Source of the DNA: Vibrio comitans
GTDB lineage: Bacteria > Pseudomonadota > Gammaproteobacteria > Enterobacterales > Vibrionaceae
Direction: 5' to 3'
DNA: 64,000 nt
NCBI GenBank assembly: GCA_024346835.1
Contig: AP024866.1
Coordinates: 1,612,001 to 1,676,000, forward strand
Shown here: one piece after another, positions 18,227 through 25,727 of the stretch
Layout of the letters: each line of letters starts with the position of its first letter
Numbering within the stretch: the first letter of the stretch is position 1
Notes under the pieces: model-generated
What the model saw: the letters and a program-made list of their open reading frames with translations, nothing else
What the model was told of the DNA's origin: nothing
Databases searched by the model: none
Made by a program: the position numbers and the translations under genes

Positions 18227-19006
18227 TTAGATGCTTATTGTCCCTGATAGGTAATCTACCGCGTTACCTGAAAGGATAACTCTATCATCCACTACCTCGC
18301 ACTGAACGATTCCCGTTCTTTTAGAAAGCTGTTTAGCCACTAACTGAGTTCGGCCAAGTTTTTTCGCCCAATAAGGAGCCAGTTCACAATGGGCAGAGCC
18401 GGTAACTGGGTCTTCATTGACGTTATACTTAGGGAAGAAAGCGCGGCTCACAAAATCAACATCATCTCCAGGTGCAGATACCACAACACCGCGCAAACCT
18501 AGATTTGAGAGCTTTGCAAAATCAGGTGATAGAGACACAACTTGGGATTCGCTCTCTAAAATGACCACGTAATCAAAATCTGACAATATTTCGCTAGGGG
18601 TAATACCCAAGGCTGAAATCAAGTCACTCGGCGCATCAATAGATTGAATGTTACTAGCAGGAAAGCTCATGCTATACCCTGAACCTGACTTCCCAACCAG
18701 CAGGGCACCACTTATTGTGTGGAATGCGATGACGTCATCTGGATAGCCAAGGTGTGTGAACAACACATGAGCAGCAGCTAAGGTCGCATGCCCACAAAGG
18801 TCTACCTCTCCACCGGGTGTGAACCAGCGCAGTGAATATCCATCACCTTCCTCAATAAAGAATGCCGTTTCAGAGAGATTGTTCTCTTGGGCAATATTTT
18901 GCAGTAGTTCATCTGAAGGCCACTCATCAAGTGGACATACTGCTGCTGGATTGCCTTCAAATACCCGCTCAGCAAAGGCATCCACCTGATAAATCTTAAT
19001 ATCCAT
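18227..19006 (-). CDS. PhzF-family isomerase/epimerase-like protein
   Basis: A 259-residue protein with the PhzF pattern: IYQVDAFAERVFEGNPAAVC at the N-terminus, ENNLSETAFF with the catalytic-type Glu, RWFTPGGEVDLCGHATLAAA around residues 65-84, and a C-terminal SRAFFPKYNVNEDPVTGSAH segment. The family folds like diaminopimelate epimerase and includes the phenazine isomerase PhzF, but most members in Vibrio are uncharacterised and no phenazine genes are present here. The ATG at 19006 has a GGGAG/AGAG ribosome site; the longer frame from 19081 overlaps the upstream gene and is less likely. Confidence 0.9.
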   Translation of the reverse strand: MDIKIYQVDAFAERVFEGNPAAVCPLDEWPSDELLQNIAQENNLSETAFFIEEGDGYSLRWFTPGGEVDLCGHATLAAAHVLFTHLGYPDDVIAFHTISGALLVGKSGSGYSMSFPASNIQSIDAPSDLISALGITPSEILSDFDYVVILESESQVVSLSPDFAKLSNLGLRGVVVSAPGDDVDFVSRAFFPKYNVNEDPVTGSAHCELAPYWAKKLGRTQLVAKQLSKRTGIVQCEVVDDRVILSGNAVDYLSGTISI

Positions 19007-19065
19007 ACTCTGTTGCGCTCCCTTGCAGTTAAAAAGTATTACAGTTACTGATTGAGTTTTATGTT

Positions 19066-19668
19066 TTAGGGACGAATGCACTCAACAATATTCGCATCAA
19101 CATTAAAGTCGTTACCACCCATTTTCCCTACCGTATCAACAAGTTGTTGATTAATCACGCCATCAACATACAAATCATCTCGAACGTAAACAGACTTAAC
19201 ATCCAACAGAACAATCGTTCCACCAGCAGGAAGGTCGCCTAAAGATATGACTTCCCTTAGATGACACTCGTAGCGTATTGGCGAGTCTTTGACTGACAAG
19301 GCATTAACCTTTTTACTGGCAGTATGCTCTATTCCTGCGTGCTTAAATTCACTCACATCAGAATCTAAAGGTGCACTGGTGCTGTTCATCTTTTCTAGCA
19401 AGCTTGAACCCACAATATTGACGACGCATTCGCCCGTTTCTTTTAAGTTCTGAAGGGTATCTTTTTCTATGCCACTTCTTTGAGTCACTTGGGTATAGAT
19501 AAGTACAGGAGGATTACAACTCGCGACGGTAAAAAACGAATACGGCGCAAGATTATCGACGCCTGCTTTTGATCGTGTGCTGATCCAAGCTATCGGTCTT
19601 GGGGTTACGCCACCATTAAGAAGGCGATAATTGTCTTGGCTTTCTAAGTCAGAGGTATCAAAGTCCAT
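19066..19668 (-). CDS. Flavin reductase-like FMN-binding protein
   Basis: A 200-residue split-barrel flavoprotein of the DIM6/NTAB (flavin reductase-like) family. Typical stretches are NGGVTPRPIAWISTRSKAGV (about residues 18-37), NLAPYSFFTVASCNPPVLIY and KDTLQNLKETGECVVNIV. Such proteins bind FMN and act as reductases or as parts of monooxygenase systems. AAAGGATGAACA precedes the ATG at 19668. It is 59 bp upstream of the PhzF gene on the same strand; co-transcription is likely, but no joint pathway is known to me. Confidence 0.88.
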   Translation of the reverse strand: MDFDTSDLESQDNYRLLNGGVTPRPIAWISTRSKAGVDNLAPYSFFTVASCNPPVLIYTQVTQRSGIEKDTLQNLKETGECVVNIVGSSLLEKMNSTSAPLDSDVSEFKHAGIEHTASKKVNALSVKDSPIRYECHLREVISLGDLPAGGTIVLLDVKSVYVRDDLYVDGVINQQLVDTVGKMGGNDFNVDANIVECIRP

Positions 19669-19746
19669 TGTTCATCCTTTAACTGGCACTTATCGATGTG
19701 AACCGTAATCCTAGCAAGTTCTAAAGAATTAAAAGGATATAAATCA

Positions 19747-20220
19747 TTACACTGTGATTTTGCGACGCATGACATGCTGCGGTCCTGCTTGACCACCAAG
19801 ATAGAGCTCACCCGTATCTTCAAAGCCACCCTTTCGATAACACGCAATCGCCGCAGGATTTTTGCAATTCACCGTTAAATACACAAAATCGTAGGTATGA
19901 TAATGTTTAGCAAGATAACAAAGTAACGCCTCTACGGTTTTAGTGCCTAATCCCTTGCCTTGTTGTCTTTGGTCTACAGCAAAAGTTCGCAAACCAACGC
20001 TGCTTTTAGAGCAGAAGCGATAAGTAGACGCATAATCGATATCAAGCTTAAAAAAGCCAACCACTAAATTATATTGCTTAATCACATATCGGTGTGTGGT
20101 GTCACTTGAATCAAGCAAGAAGTCATCGGCCGTGGAAGCAAATCTAACACTTTCATCAGAGAGTTGTATCTTTTTGACAAAAGGGACATGCGCGGAGTTT
20201 AAGCGCTCAATGTGAATCAT
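19747..20220 (-). CDS. GNAT-family N-acetyltransferase
   Basis: A 157-residue acetyltransferase. The acetyl-CoA-binding motif A is LRTFAVDQRQQGKGLGTKTVEALLCYL (residues about 77-103; core QQGKGLGTK), followed by YLTVNCKNPAAIACYRKGGFEDTGELY, the usual motif B. Substrate is unknown. It lies just beyond the end of the integron cassette (20317) on the same strand, but it has no attC of its own downstream, so I treat it as resident rather than cassette-borne. The ATG at 20220 lacks a good ribosome site. Confidence 0.85.
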   Translation of the reverse strand: MIHIERLNSAHVPFVKKIQLSDESVRFASTADDFLLDSSDTTHRYVIKQYNLVVGFFKLDIDYASTYRFCSKSSVGLRTFAVDQRQQGKGLGTKTVEALLCYLAKHYHTYDFVYLTVNCKNPAAIACYRKGGFEDTGELYLGGQAGPQHVMRRKITV

Positions 20221-20310
20221 ATTTTATACATACCGTAATTTGTAATACGTTAATGGGCAGGAGCGTGTTAATTATATTACTTAGTTAGCCTTATTGGCTG
20301 AGGTACGGTA

Positions 20311-20408
20311 ACGTAACGCCTTGCTAAGCAGTGAGTGAACGTGTGTCATGTTTGAGCGAGTCGAGTTCGGCACGCGTTTATGAATCAGACTTAAGCAATT
20401 TGTTAGGC
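20311..20408 (-). repeat. Integron attC recombination site (Vibrio type)
   Basis: Read on the minus strand it begins with R'' GCCTAAC (20408-20402), continues AAATTGCTTAAG, has a central ACGCGTG as in Vibrio repeats, and ends CTTAGCAAGGCGTTACGT. The outer arms TAAC...TTGCTTAAG and CTTAGCAAGGCGTTA are complementary except for an unpaired spacer and one extra base, the extrahelical features of attC. The last six bases (TTACGT) lie beyond the cut point and belong to the flanking chromosome, which explains their deviation from TTRRRY. Confidence 0.82.
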
Positions 20409-20410
20409 AT

Positions 20411-20854
20411 TTACTTCTCTTCACTTTCCGCTTTTTGCTCTGCTTGCTCAATCAGATCCTTCATGTTTTCGGATACGATCCAAACCACACTAAAAAATAG
20501 AAAACCGGTAATAACACTTGTAAAAAGACAAATGATCGCTAGCCACACGTTATTGAACGGAGATAAGCATAATTGGAGCATAGAGTTAATCAGAGCAACC
20601 AAAATCGTCCATTTAAGCAAAAAAGAAAGGCGCTTAAGCCCACCGTAATATTCGACTCGAGAGCCAGCTTCCCTTCTTTGCTTTACCTTATCTCTATAAC
20701 TTGGTGAATCATAAATTTTATCTTTGACTGTTTGAATCACAAATGACTTCATTGTAAAAAGAAAGCTGGCCAAAGTTAGACTAGATGTAAAAATACCAAC
20801 ACTCCATTTGGAATGATATTCTAGGATAGCCAATGCAATTTCACACGAGATCAT
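20411..20854 (-). CDS. Cassette gene B: three-helix membrane protein, RexB-like candidate
   Basis: A 147-residue protein of no family I recognise. Three hydrophobic segments are visible (about residues 18-40, 76-96 and 102-127), a basic loop lies between the first two (KDKIYDSPSYRDKVKQRREAG region), and the C-terminus is charged and helical (DLIEQAEQKAESEEK). The start ATG at 20854 overlaps the TGA of the upstream gene as ATGA, a sign of translational coupling. The stop is only 3 bp from the attC. Size, topology and pairing recall lambda RexB, a small membrane channel, but sequence similarity was not established. Confidence 0.75.
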   Translation of the reverse strand: MISCEIALAILEYHSKWSVGIFTSSLTLASFLFTMKSFVIQTVKDKIYDSPSYRDKVKQRREAGSRVEYYGGLKRLSFLLKWTILVALINSMLQLCLSPFNNVWLAIICLFTSVITGFLFFSVVWIVSENMKDLIEQAEQKAESEEK

Positions 20855-21957
20855 AGACACATCTCAATTTGCAATGGAGGCAAACTGTCACCCTTGAAAT
20901 CATCATTTGATTTCAAGGATCTACTTTTCGTTACAGTCAAATCAGGTTCAGGAGATAAGTCTGCAACCGACTGATATTTGTCCCAACTTTCAACTGATTT
21001 GAGATGACCAAATGTTTCGCTTTTACCTTTTAAGACATTTGATAAGTTAGCCAGAGCCGTACACTCTAGGTAGCTATCCCATACATCGTCGGGCAACTCA
21101 TCTATATAATCGTCGTAATCAAAAAAACCGTATTCTTCAATATTTTCGCCAATCCAATATTGTGCTCGTTGCCCACTCAAGCTAGAACCAATTAACCTTA
21201 AAGCGTACTTTTTATTTTTTTGTGAAAAAGCATCGTGGATAAAATTTGAAAGGTGACCTTTCAAATTTTCTATTGATTTAAATTGATCTAGAAAACTAAT
21301 AGTTTGAGTGGTTTTCTTAGTCACTGCGCCTAAGTGTCTAAATACAGGTTCTTCTGGAATTCCAAGCTCAGTAATAACCTCCACTTCAGATAGCGATTTT
21401 AGGTTATCCAAAATTTGGCTAAGATCTTTTTCTTGATATATATATTTAAAACTAAATGAACCACTAAACTCTGATTGAGCCCTATGTTTTATTCTCTTTA
21501 TGTCTCCTCGAGATCTACTGCGGGAATACTCATTGACTCGTTGATCTACCAACCTGTCTTTAACATTTTTATGCGCTTGGCCAAATATTGACGTATAAAC
21601 GGAAACAGAAGCAGCTCCAGCATAGTGTGTAAATACGCCACATTTTGTTGAAGGGTTAAAACAGAATAAGCTGGCTTCAGTACTAGTTTGATTCTCTTTT
21701 AGTTCAATTCTATTAACCTTAAGCTTACCACTACCATCTTGCTCTGTAGCCAACTTCTTACGATCATCTTTGAACGTTAATATGAGCCCAACAGCTAATC
21801 CATCAACAATCCGCGTATAAACCCTTGTTGAATAAGCTCCTACAATTATATCTTGATTTCGACTTATTGACTCCAACTCTTGATAGAAGTCGTTCATTTC
21901 GACTCCCTCTGAGAACTGCATTTCGAATCCAGAAACTTTGACTTTCGTTCCCGCCAT
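20851..21957 (-). CDS. Cassette gene A: soluble protein, weakly RexA-like
   Basis: A 368-residue protein with no signal peptide or membrane helix. I do not recognise a family with certainty. The N-terminal third (VGAYSTRVYTRIVDG near 39-53, LKVNRIELKENQT near 79-91, SLFCFNPSTKCGVFTHYAG near 96-114) follows the same order of short motifs as lambda RexA, and the FNP..G.(F/Y)..Y pattern also occurs in several abortive-infection proteins. A Ser-Arg-rich basic patch (SRSRSRGDIKRIKHR) lies near 144-158 and the C-terminal third is acidic. AGGGAAG precedes the ATG. It is transcribed with, and coupled to, the membrane-protein gene. A defence role is inference only. Confidence 0.78.
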   Translation of the reverse strand: MAGTKVKVSGFEMQFSEGVEMNDFYQELESISRNQDIIVGAYSTRVYTRIVDGLAVGLILTFKDDRKKLATEQDGSGKLKVNRIELKENQTSTEASLFCFNPSTKCGVFTHYAGAASVSVYTSIFGQAHKNVKDRLVDQRVNEYSRSRSRGDIKRIKHRAQSEFSGSFSFKYIYQEKDLSQILDNLKSLSEVEVITELGIPEEPVFRHLGAVTKKTTQTISFLDQFKSIENLKGHLSNFIHDAFSQKNKKYALRLIGSSLSGQRAQYWIGENIEEYGFFDYDDYIDELPDDVWDSYLECTALANLSNVLKGKSETFGHLKSVESWDKYQSVADLSPEPDLTVTKSRSLKSNDDFKGDSLPPLQIEMCL

Positions 21958-22010
21958 ATACTTCCCTTAATTAGTTGCCGATGATGTAACCCAGATGCCT
22001 AACATTCTGA

Positions 22011-22136
22011 ATAACAAGCCTGCTCGTTTTTCTTATTGCCTAAGTTTCATTCAGGCTACCATAAGCCAATGAAATATAATGCATATTTATCACAATTCGC
22101 ATTTTGTTTTTACATAAAAACGAGCGTGCGTGTTAT
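22011..22136. repeat. 126-bp element with 21-bp imperfect terminal inverted repeats
   Basis: The left arm (22011-22031, starting ATAACAAGCC) and right arm (22116-22136, ending GTGCGTGTTAT) match as inverted repeats at 18 of 21 positions, with an AT-rich 84-bp interior. The TAACA...TGTTA ends recall an attC, but the adjoining bases do not fit RYYYAAC/GTTRRRY. A small MITE-like element or a degenerate attC are both possible. It starts 8 bp from the cassette border. Confidence 0.6.
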
Positions 22137-22588
22137 CTCTTTTTAACAATGCTCGTTATCTTAGATAATAATGCGGTAACCCTATGATTAACAGAGAGTT
22201 ATGCGACTACTTGCCGATAAAACGAGACTGAACGCTCGACAAGACAAGCCATTTACATACTTTGCAGTCAGATAAACCTAATAAACTATATAAATAGTCA
22301 GGTTAGAAGGCTGACATAGCTATTCCTACACATTAGAAAAATTCACTTTGACTGGTAGTCGTAAAATTTTTAGAGCAAATGAGCTAAACGGCTTTGGGCA
22401 GGGATGAGTTTGCCAATATAGCCCCTATACAACCCCAATCAGAAAAGAAAGCTTGGGTCTTATAGAGGCCGTGTTTTCTTTAAGTTCATCCACACAATCT
22501 TAGATATTAACCATTACAACAAGTGTTCTACCTTTAGGGATTAAAATCATAAAACATCCCTATTTTATTGAAGTGAATTAAAGGCTAG
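22137..22588. other. Non-coding stretch upstream of the cassette
   Basis: About 450 bp of AT-rich DNA. I find no open frame with a ribosome site and no clear terminator or promoter. A short echo of the neighbouring repeat arm (ATGCTCGTTATC) occurs near 22148. Confidence 0.4.
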
Positions 22589-22750
22589 CTAGTCGTCAGC
22601 ACCGCATTTTTTACACGGCTCGTACGTTCTATCACCTTCACTAATAACAGCGAACTCACTCACGCATTTCTCGCACAATGCCATCTTTGGGTAAGCGACT
22701 TTCTGTTTTTTAGAAGAAGTGTCACCTTCAACGATGTAGTATTTTCTCAT
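22589..22750 (-). CDS. 53-residue zinc-ribbon-like protein
   Basis: A short gene starting MRKYYIVEGDTSS and ending CKKCGADD. Two Cys pairs, CEKC near residues 26-29 and CKKC near 46-49, are spaced like a four-cysteine zinc ribbon. The N-terminal half has a Ser/Lys-rich loop (TSSKKQKVAYPKM). No function is predictable; small zinc ribbons often bind nucleic acid or act as adaptors. The ribosome site is weak (GATAG). Confidence 0.65.
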   Translation of the reverse strand: MRKYYIVEGDTSSKKQKVAYPKMALCEKCVSEFAVISEGDRTYEPCKKCGADD

Positions 22751-22928
22751 GTTCTATCTTATTAAATTTTTGATAACTAACAGAATTATAACGAAATACT
22801 AAAAGGGTTTGGGAAAGATTTTCAATGAACAGTGGAGCGAACCTAAATTAAGCGCTTGTGATTTGCACGTTCTCCTAATGACTATTGATGATAGACTCAC
22901 TCAATAGTCATGACTCAGCGGAAACACA

Positions 22929-23318
22929 ATGAAAGACTGTAACCAATGTGGGAAATGCTGCATCAAATATGGAAATGGCGATTTGGCTGCTACACAAGAA
23001 GAAATAGATCTGTGGGAGTTATTTAATCCAGATATCTTTGAATATGTGAAAGATGGAAAGATCTGGTTTGACCCCGAAACAAGAGAGCAATTAGATCGCT
23101 GCCCTTTTTTAGAATTAGCACCAAAAATCAAAGCTGAAGAGAAAGACAAATATACCTGTAGTATTTACCAAGACCGGCCTGAAGATTGTCGCCTCTACCC
23201 TAGCCTTATCGATGAGATGGTTAGAGATGAATGTGAAATGATTGAAATTGTCGATCTAGAGAACCCAAACAAAGCTCAGAAGCAACTAGACAAACTAATG
23301 AGCTCAAGCCGACCATAG
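22929..23318 (+). CDS. YkgJ-family cysteine-cluster protein
   Basis: A 129-residue protein with the CxxCGxCC signature at its start (CNQCGKCC, residues 4-11), then RCPFLE, YTCSIYQDRPEDCRLYP near residues 76-92, the pattern of the YkgJ/UPF0153 group. The clustered cysteines probably bind a metal or iron-sulfur centre. Function is unknown in general; some relatives are linked to enzyme maturation. It stands alone on the plus strand with no operon partner. Confidence 0.85.
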   Translation: MKDCNQCGKCCIKYGNGDLAATQEEIDLWELFNPDIFEYVKDGKIWFDPETREQLDRCPFLELAPKIKAEEKDKYTCSIYQDRPEDCRLYPSLIDEMVRDECEMIEIVDLENPNKAQKQLDKLMSSSRP

Positions 23319-23447
23319 AGCTATGCCTGAGGTTAATTCTTGCGCTTGTATATGGCGTCCAGTTAAGTTGCAGACCGACACAAGCCTGAACCTAAAGCAT
23401 TGCGCTGATTACACCCAGCTATTTGTTCTTGAACGCAAATCAAAAAA

Positions 23448-23729
23448 TTAGAGAACCGTAACACCTTCAATTTCAATTACTGAATTGGCATTAGCTCTTT
23501 CGATTATTTTCAGTAAAGTCGTTTGGATTTGCTCATTGTCCCTAATTTCAGTTTCACAACAGAAACGCTCCTCTTGAACACTATCCCCTTCGCCCAAAAT
23601 AAATTGAACGGCTACTTCAGTTGCACAATCTTTAGTAACTCCGTAGTACGCTAATGTGATTTTTGGATAACCATTGAAGCCTTTTTTAACCTGCTTTGCG
23701 ATACGTTTTTTAGCTTTATCCAAATTCAT
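23448..23729 (-). CDS. Small protein of unknown function
   Basis: A 93-residue cytosolic protein with a basic helical N-terminus (MNLDKAKKRIAKQVKKGFNGYPK) and an alpha/beta body ending IERANANSVIEIEGVTVL. It includes a Cys pair in RFCCETEI. I do not recognise the family. AAGGAAG, five bases before the ATG at 23729, supports it being a real gene. Confidence 0.65.
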   Translation of the reverse strand: MNLDKAKKRIAKQVKKGFNGYPKITLAYYGVTKDCATEVAVQFILGEGDSVQEERFCCETEIRDNEQIQTTLLKIIERANANSVIEIEGVTVL

Positions 23730-23961
23730 ACAACTTCCTTTTTAAGCCTGATATTCAAGAGAAATATAACGCCACCATAACACGTACTGACGACCAACTT
23801 TCCATAAAAACCTCAATCGCCAAATGTTATCAGTATCGTAATGATGATTTTGTTACATACGTTGTTAAAGTTGCCCTAGAGGCTTGCCTCAAAGCTGATC
23901 TAGAAGCATCAGTTAACCAACGATTTATAATTTTCCATTGGTTGAACTGAAAAACCGGTGT

Positions 23962-24153
23962 TTAGACGATTTCCTTCACGCGCCCCACATCGCCACTTTC
24001 AAGGCGAACCTTAATACCATGGGGGTGATTCGGTGACTTAGTCAGAATATCTTTAACTACGCCTGAAGTGAGGGTTCCAGTGCGCTGATCTTTCTTAAGG
24101 ACAATTTTCACTTCTAGGCCAGTGTGAATGTCCGATCTTTGAGTTCCGATCAT
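23962..24153 (-). CDS. YwbE-family protein (DUF2196)
   Basis: A 63-residue protein matching the YwbE family along its whole length: RSDIHTGLEVKIVLKKDQRTG, then GVVKDILTKSPNHPHGIKVRL and ESGDVGRVKEIV. The KOW/SH3-like barrel suggests RNA or ribosome association, but its role is unknown. AAGGACG lies eight bases before the ATG. It lies downstream of the DEAD-box helicase gene on the same strand, beyond a terminator. Confidence 0.85.
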   Translation of the reverse strand: MIGTQRSDIHTGLEVKIVLKKDQRTGTLTSGVVKDILTKSPNHPHGIKVRLESGDVGRVKEIV

Positions 24154-24184
24154 GTACTCGTCCTTATCGCTACAGTATGAATCA

Positions 24185-24231
24185 TAAAAAAGTGCCAGCT
24201 GGATAGCTTGAAAAGCACCTAGCTGACACTC
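24185..24231 (-). terminator. Terminator of the DEAD-box helicase gene
   Basis: On the minus strand AGTGTCAGCT pairs with AGCTGGCACT, with partial pairing inside, followed by six T residues. Confidence 0.82.
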
Positions 24232-24242
24232 ATAAGTTTTGA

Positions 24243-25541
24243 TTAAGAGTTTCTTAACCAGATGTCGTCAGAGCCTCCATCCGGCTTCTTTTTCTTGCGC
24301 TTCTTCTTGCCAGTACCTGCAGGAGCAGCCTTTGGCTTGTTGGCTTCAATCATTTCTTGAGTAATGGTTTCGTCCACCTCAAAGCCTGCAACTTGTTCAC
24401 GCTCCAGGCGAATCTTGTTCTTCTTCTCGATAACCTTAAAGTGATGCAGGTCCTCATAATCGATAAGTGACAAAGCCAAGCCTACTTCACCTGCACGACC
24501 ACTTCGTCCAATGCGGTGCATGTAATCTGATGGACTTCTTGGAAGGTCGAAGTTGATTACTACCGGCAATTTTTCAATATCTAAACCGCGGGCTGCGATA
24601 TCAGTTGCGATAAGTACTTCAATCTCACCTGATTTAAACGCATCAAGGATACGCGTACGATAGCCTTGGCCTTTATCACCATGGAATACGTCGGCTTCAA
24701 TACCGCGTTTGTACAGTTTGTCTGCTAAGTGCTCACAGCTGTTTTTAGCGTTTACAAATACTAGCGCTTGTCGCCATTGATGCTTCTTGATCAGGTGCGC
24801 CAGTACCGCTGTTTTTTCGCCTTTATTGACGTTGAATACGCGCTGAACCACGGTACTCTCATCATCGCTCTGCAGCTGAACTTCAACAGGATCATTTAAC
24901 AGTTCTTGGGTTAGCGCCTGTACTTGTTCTGGGAAGGTCGCTGAGAACAAAAGCGTTTGCTTTTGCTTAGGCAGTTTCGCCAGAAGATCGGATAGTTCTT
25001 CAGTAAAGCCAAGGCTCAACATGCGGTCAGCTTCATCAAGAACCAAAGTCTTCACTCTATCAAGCTTGATCGCATTACTAGAGATAAGATCAAGTAGACG
25101 ACCTGGCGTTGCTACCAAGATATCTGTTCCGCCACGCAACGTTTGCATTTGTGCATTGGTCGATACACCACCGAACACTGCTACGGTTTTGATCTCACCG
25201 TTAAAATGAACTGAGTAGGACTTGATGTTATCGGCAACCTGTTTTGCTAACTCTCGCGTTGGCACTAAGATCAAGCCAGAAACATAGTTACCCTTGCTAG
25301 CGCTAGATTTAACTAATGCATGCTTAGTGAACAGTTCCTGTAGCATTGGCAATGCAAATGCGGCTGTTTTACCTGAGCCAGTATTCGCACCAGCAATGAC
25401 GTCACGACCCGCTAGTACGCTAGGAATGATTTGCGCTTGAATAGGTGTAGGTTGTTGATACTCCAGTTCTTCTAGGCGTGCTAAAAGAGGCTTAATTAAG
25501 GCAAGATCAGCAAAGCTGTTAGAGGTTGTGGCATTGGTCAT
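24243..25541 (-). CDS. DEAD-box ATP-dependent RNA helicase, RhlE-like
   Basis: A 432-residue helicase with every core motif: Q motif (PTPIQAQ), Walker A AGANTGSGKTAAF (about residues 51-63), PTRELAKQ, ATPGRLLDL, DEADRMLSLGF, SATFP, then ARGLDIEKLP and HRIGRSGRAGE in the second RecA lobe. The C-terminal tail is Lys-rich (GKKKRKKKKP), as in RhlE/SrmB-type proteins, and probably binds RNA. Likely roles are ribosome assembly or mRNA turnover. The subfamily is not certain. Confidence 0.92.
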   Translation of the reverse strand: MTNATTSNSFADLALIKPLLARLEELEYQQPTPIQAQIIPSVLAGRDVIAGANTGSGKTAAFALPMLQELFTKHALVKSSASKGNYVSGLILVPTRELAKQVADNIKSYSVHFNGEIKTVAVFGGVSTNAQMQTLRGGTDILVATPGRLLDLISSNAIKLDRVKTLVLDEADRMLSLGFTEELSDLLAKLPKQKQTLLFSATFPEQVQALTQELLNDPVEVQLQSDDESTVVQRVFNVNKGEKTAVLAHLIKKHQWRQALVFVNAKNSCEHLADKLYKRGIEADVFHGDKGQGYRTRILDAFKSGEIEVLIATDIAARGLDIEKLPVVINFDLPRSPSDYMHRIGRSGRAGEVGLALSLIDYEDLHHFKVIEKKNKIRLEREQVAGFEVDETITQEMIEANKPKAAPAGTGKKKRKKKKPDGGSDDIWLRNS

Positions 25542-25663
25542 AGATAATTTGGCTCAGACTTAAATTGTGAGGCGCATTCTAGCGTATTTCAGCTCATTGA
25601 AGTAGCACTAACGACTTTCTACCCGTTCTCAGTGCAAATACACCCAATTTCGCAGAAGATAGC

Positions 25664-25693
25664 TAAAAAAATAGGGAGCCATCAGGCTCCCTA
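25664..25693 (-). terminator. Terminator of pheT
   Basis: TAGGGAGCC-TGAT-GGCTCCCTA on the minus strand, followed by a run of seven T residues. It ends the pheS-pheT unit, so ihfA cannot be read from it as in E. coli. Confidence 0.93.
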
Positions 25694-25727
25694 CTTCATC
25701 TAGTGTTACTCAGTACTAGTGATAAAA

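Larger units (their letters stand above)
20317..22002 (-). mobile_element. Lone integron gene cassette carrying two genes
   Basis: On the minus strand the cassette starts TTAGGC (22002-21997, preceded by G) and ends at the G before TTACGT in the attC. The start TTAGGC is the exact complement of R'' GCCTAA in its own attC, the rule for a genuine cassette. It spans 1686 bp, holds the two overlapping genes at 20851-21957 and 20411-20854, and contains no integrase. The flanks do not look like neighbouring cassettes. It most likely inserted at a secondary G/TT site; the predicted empty site joins 22003 to 20316, reading AATG/TTACG. Confidence 0.8.

Noticed and set aside
20281..20290. GTTAGCC near the cassette end as a second attC core
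   Set aside because: It departs from GTTRRRY and lacks a partner arm; it lies outside the predicted cassette.
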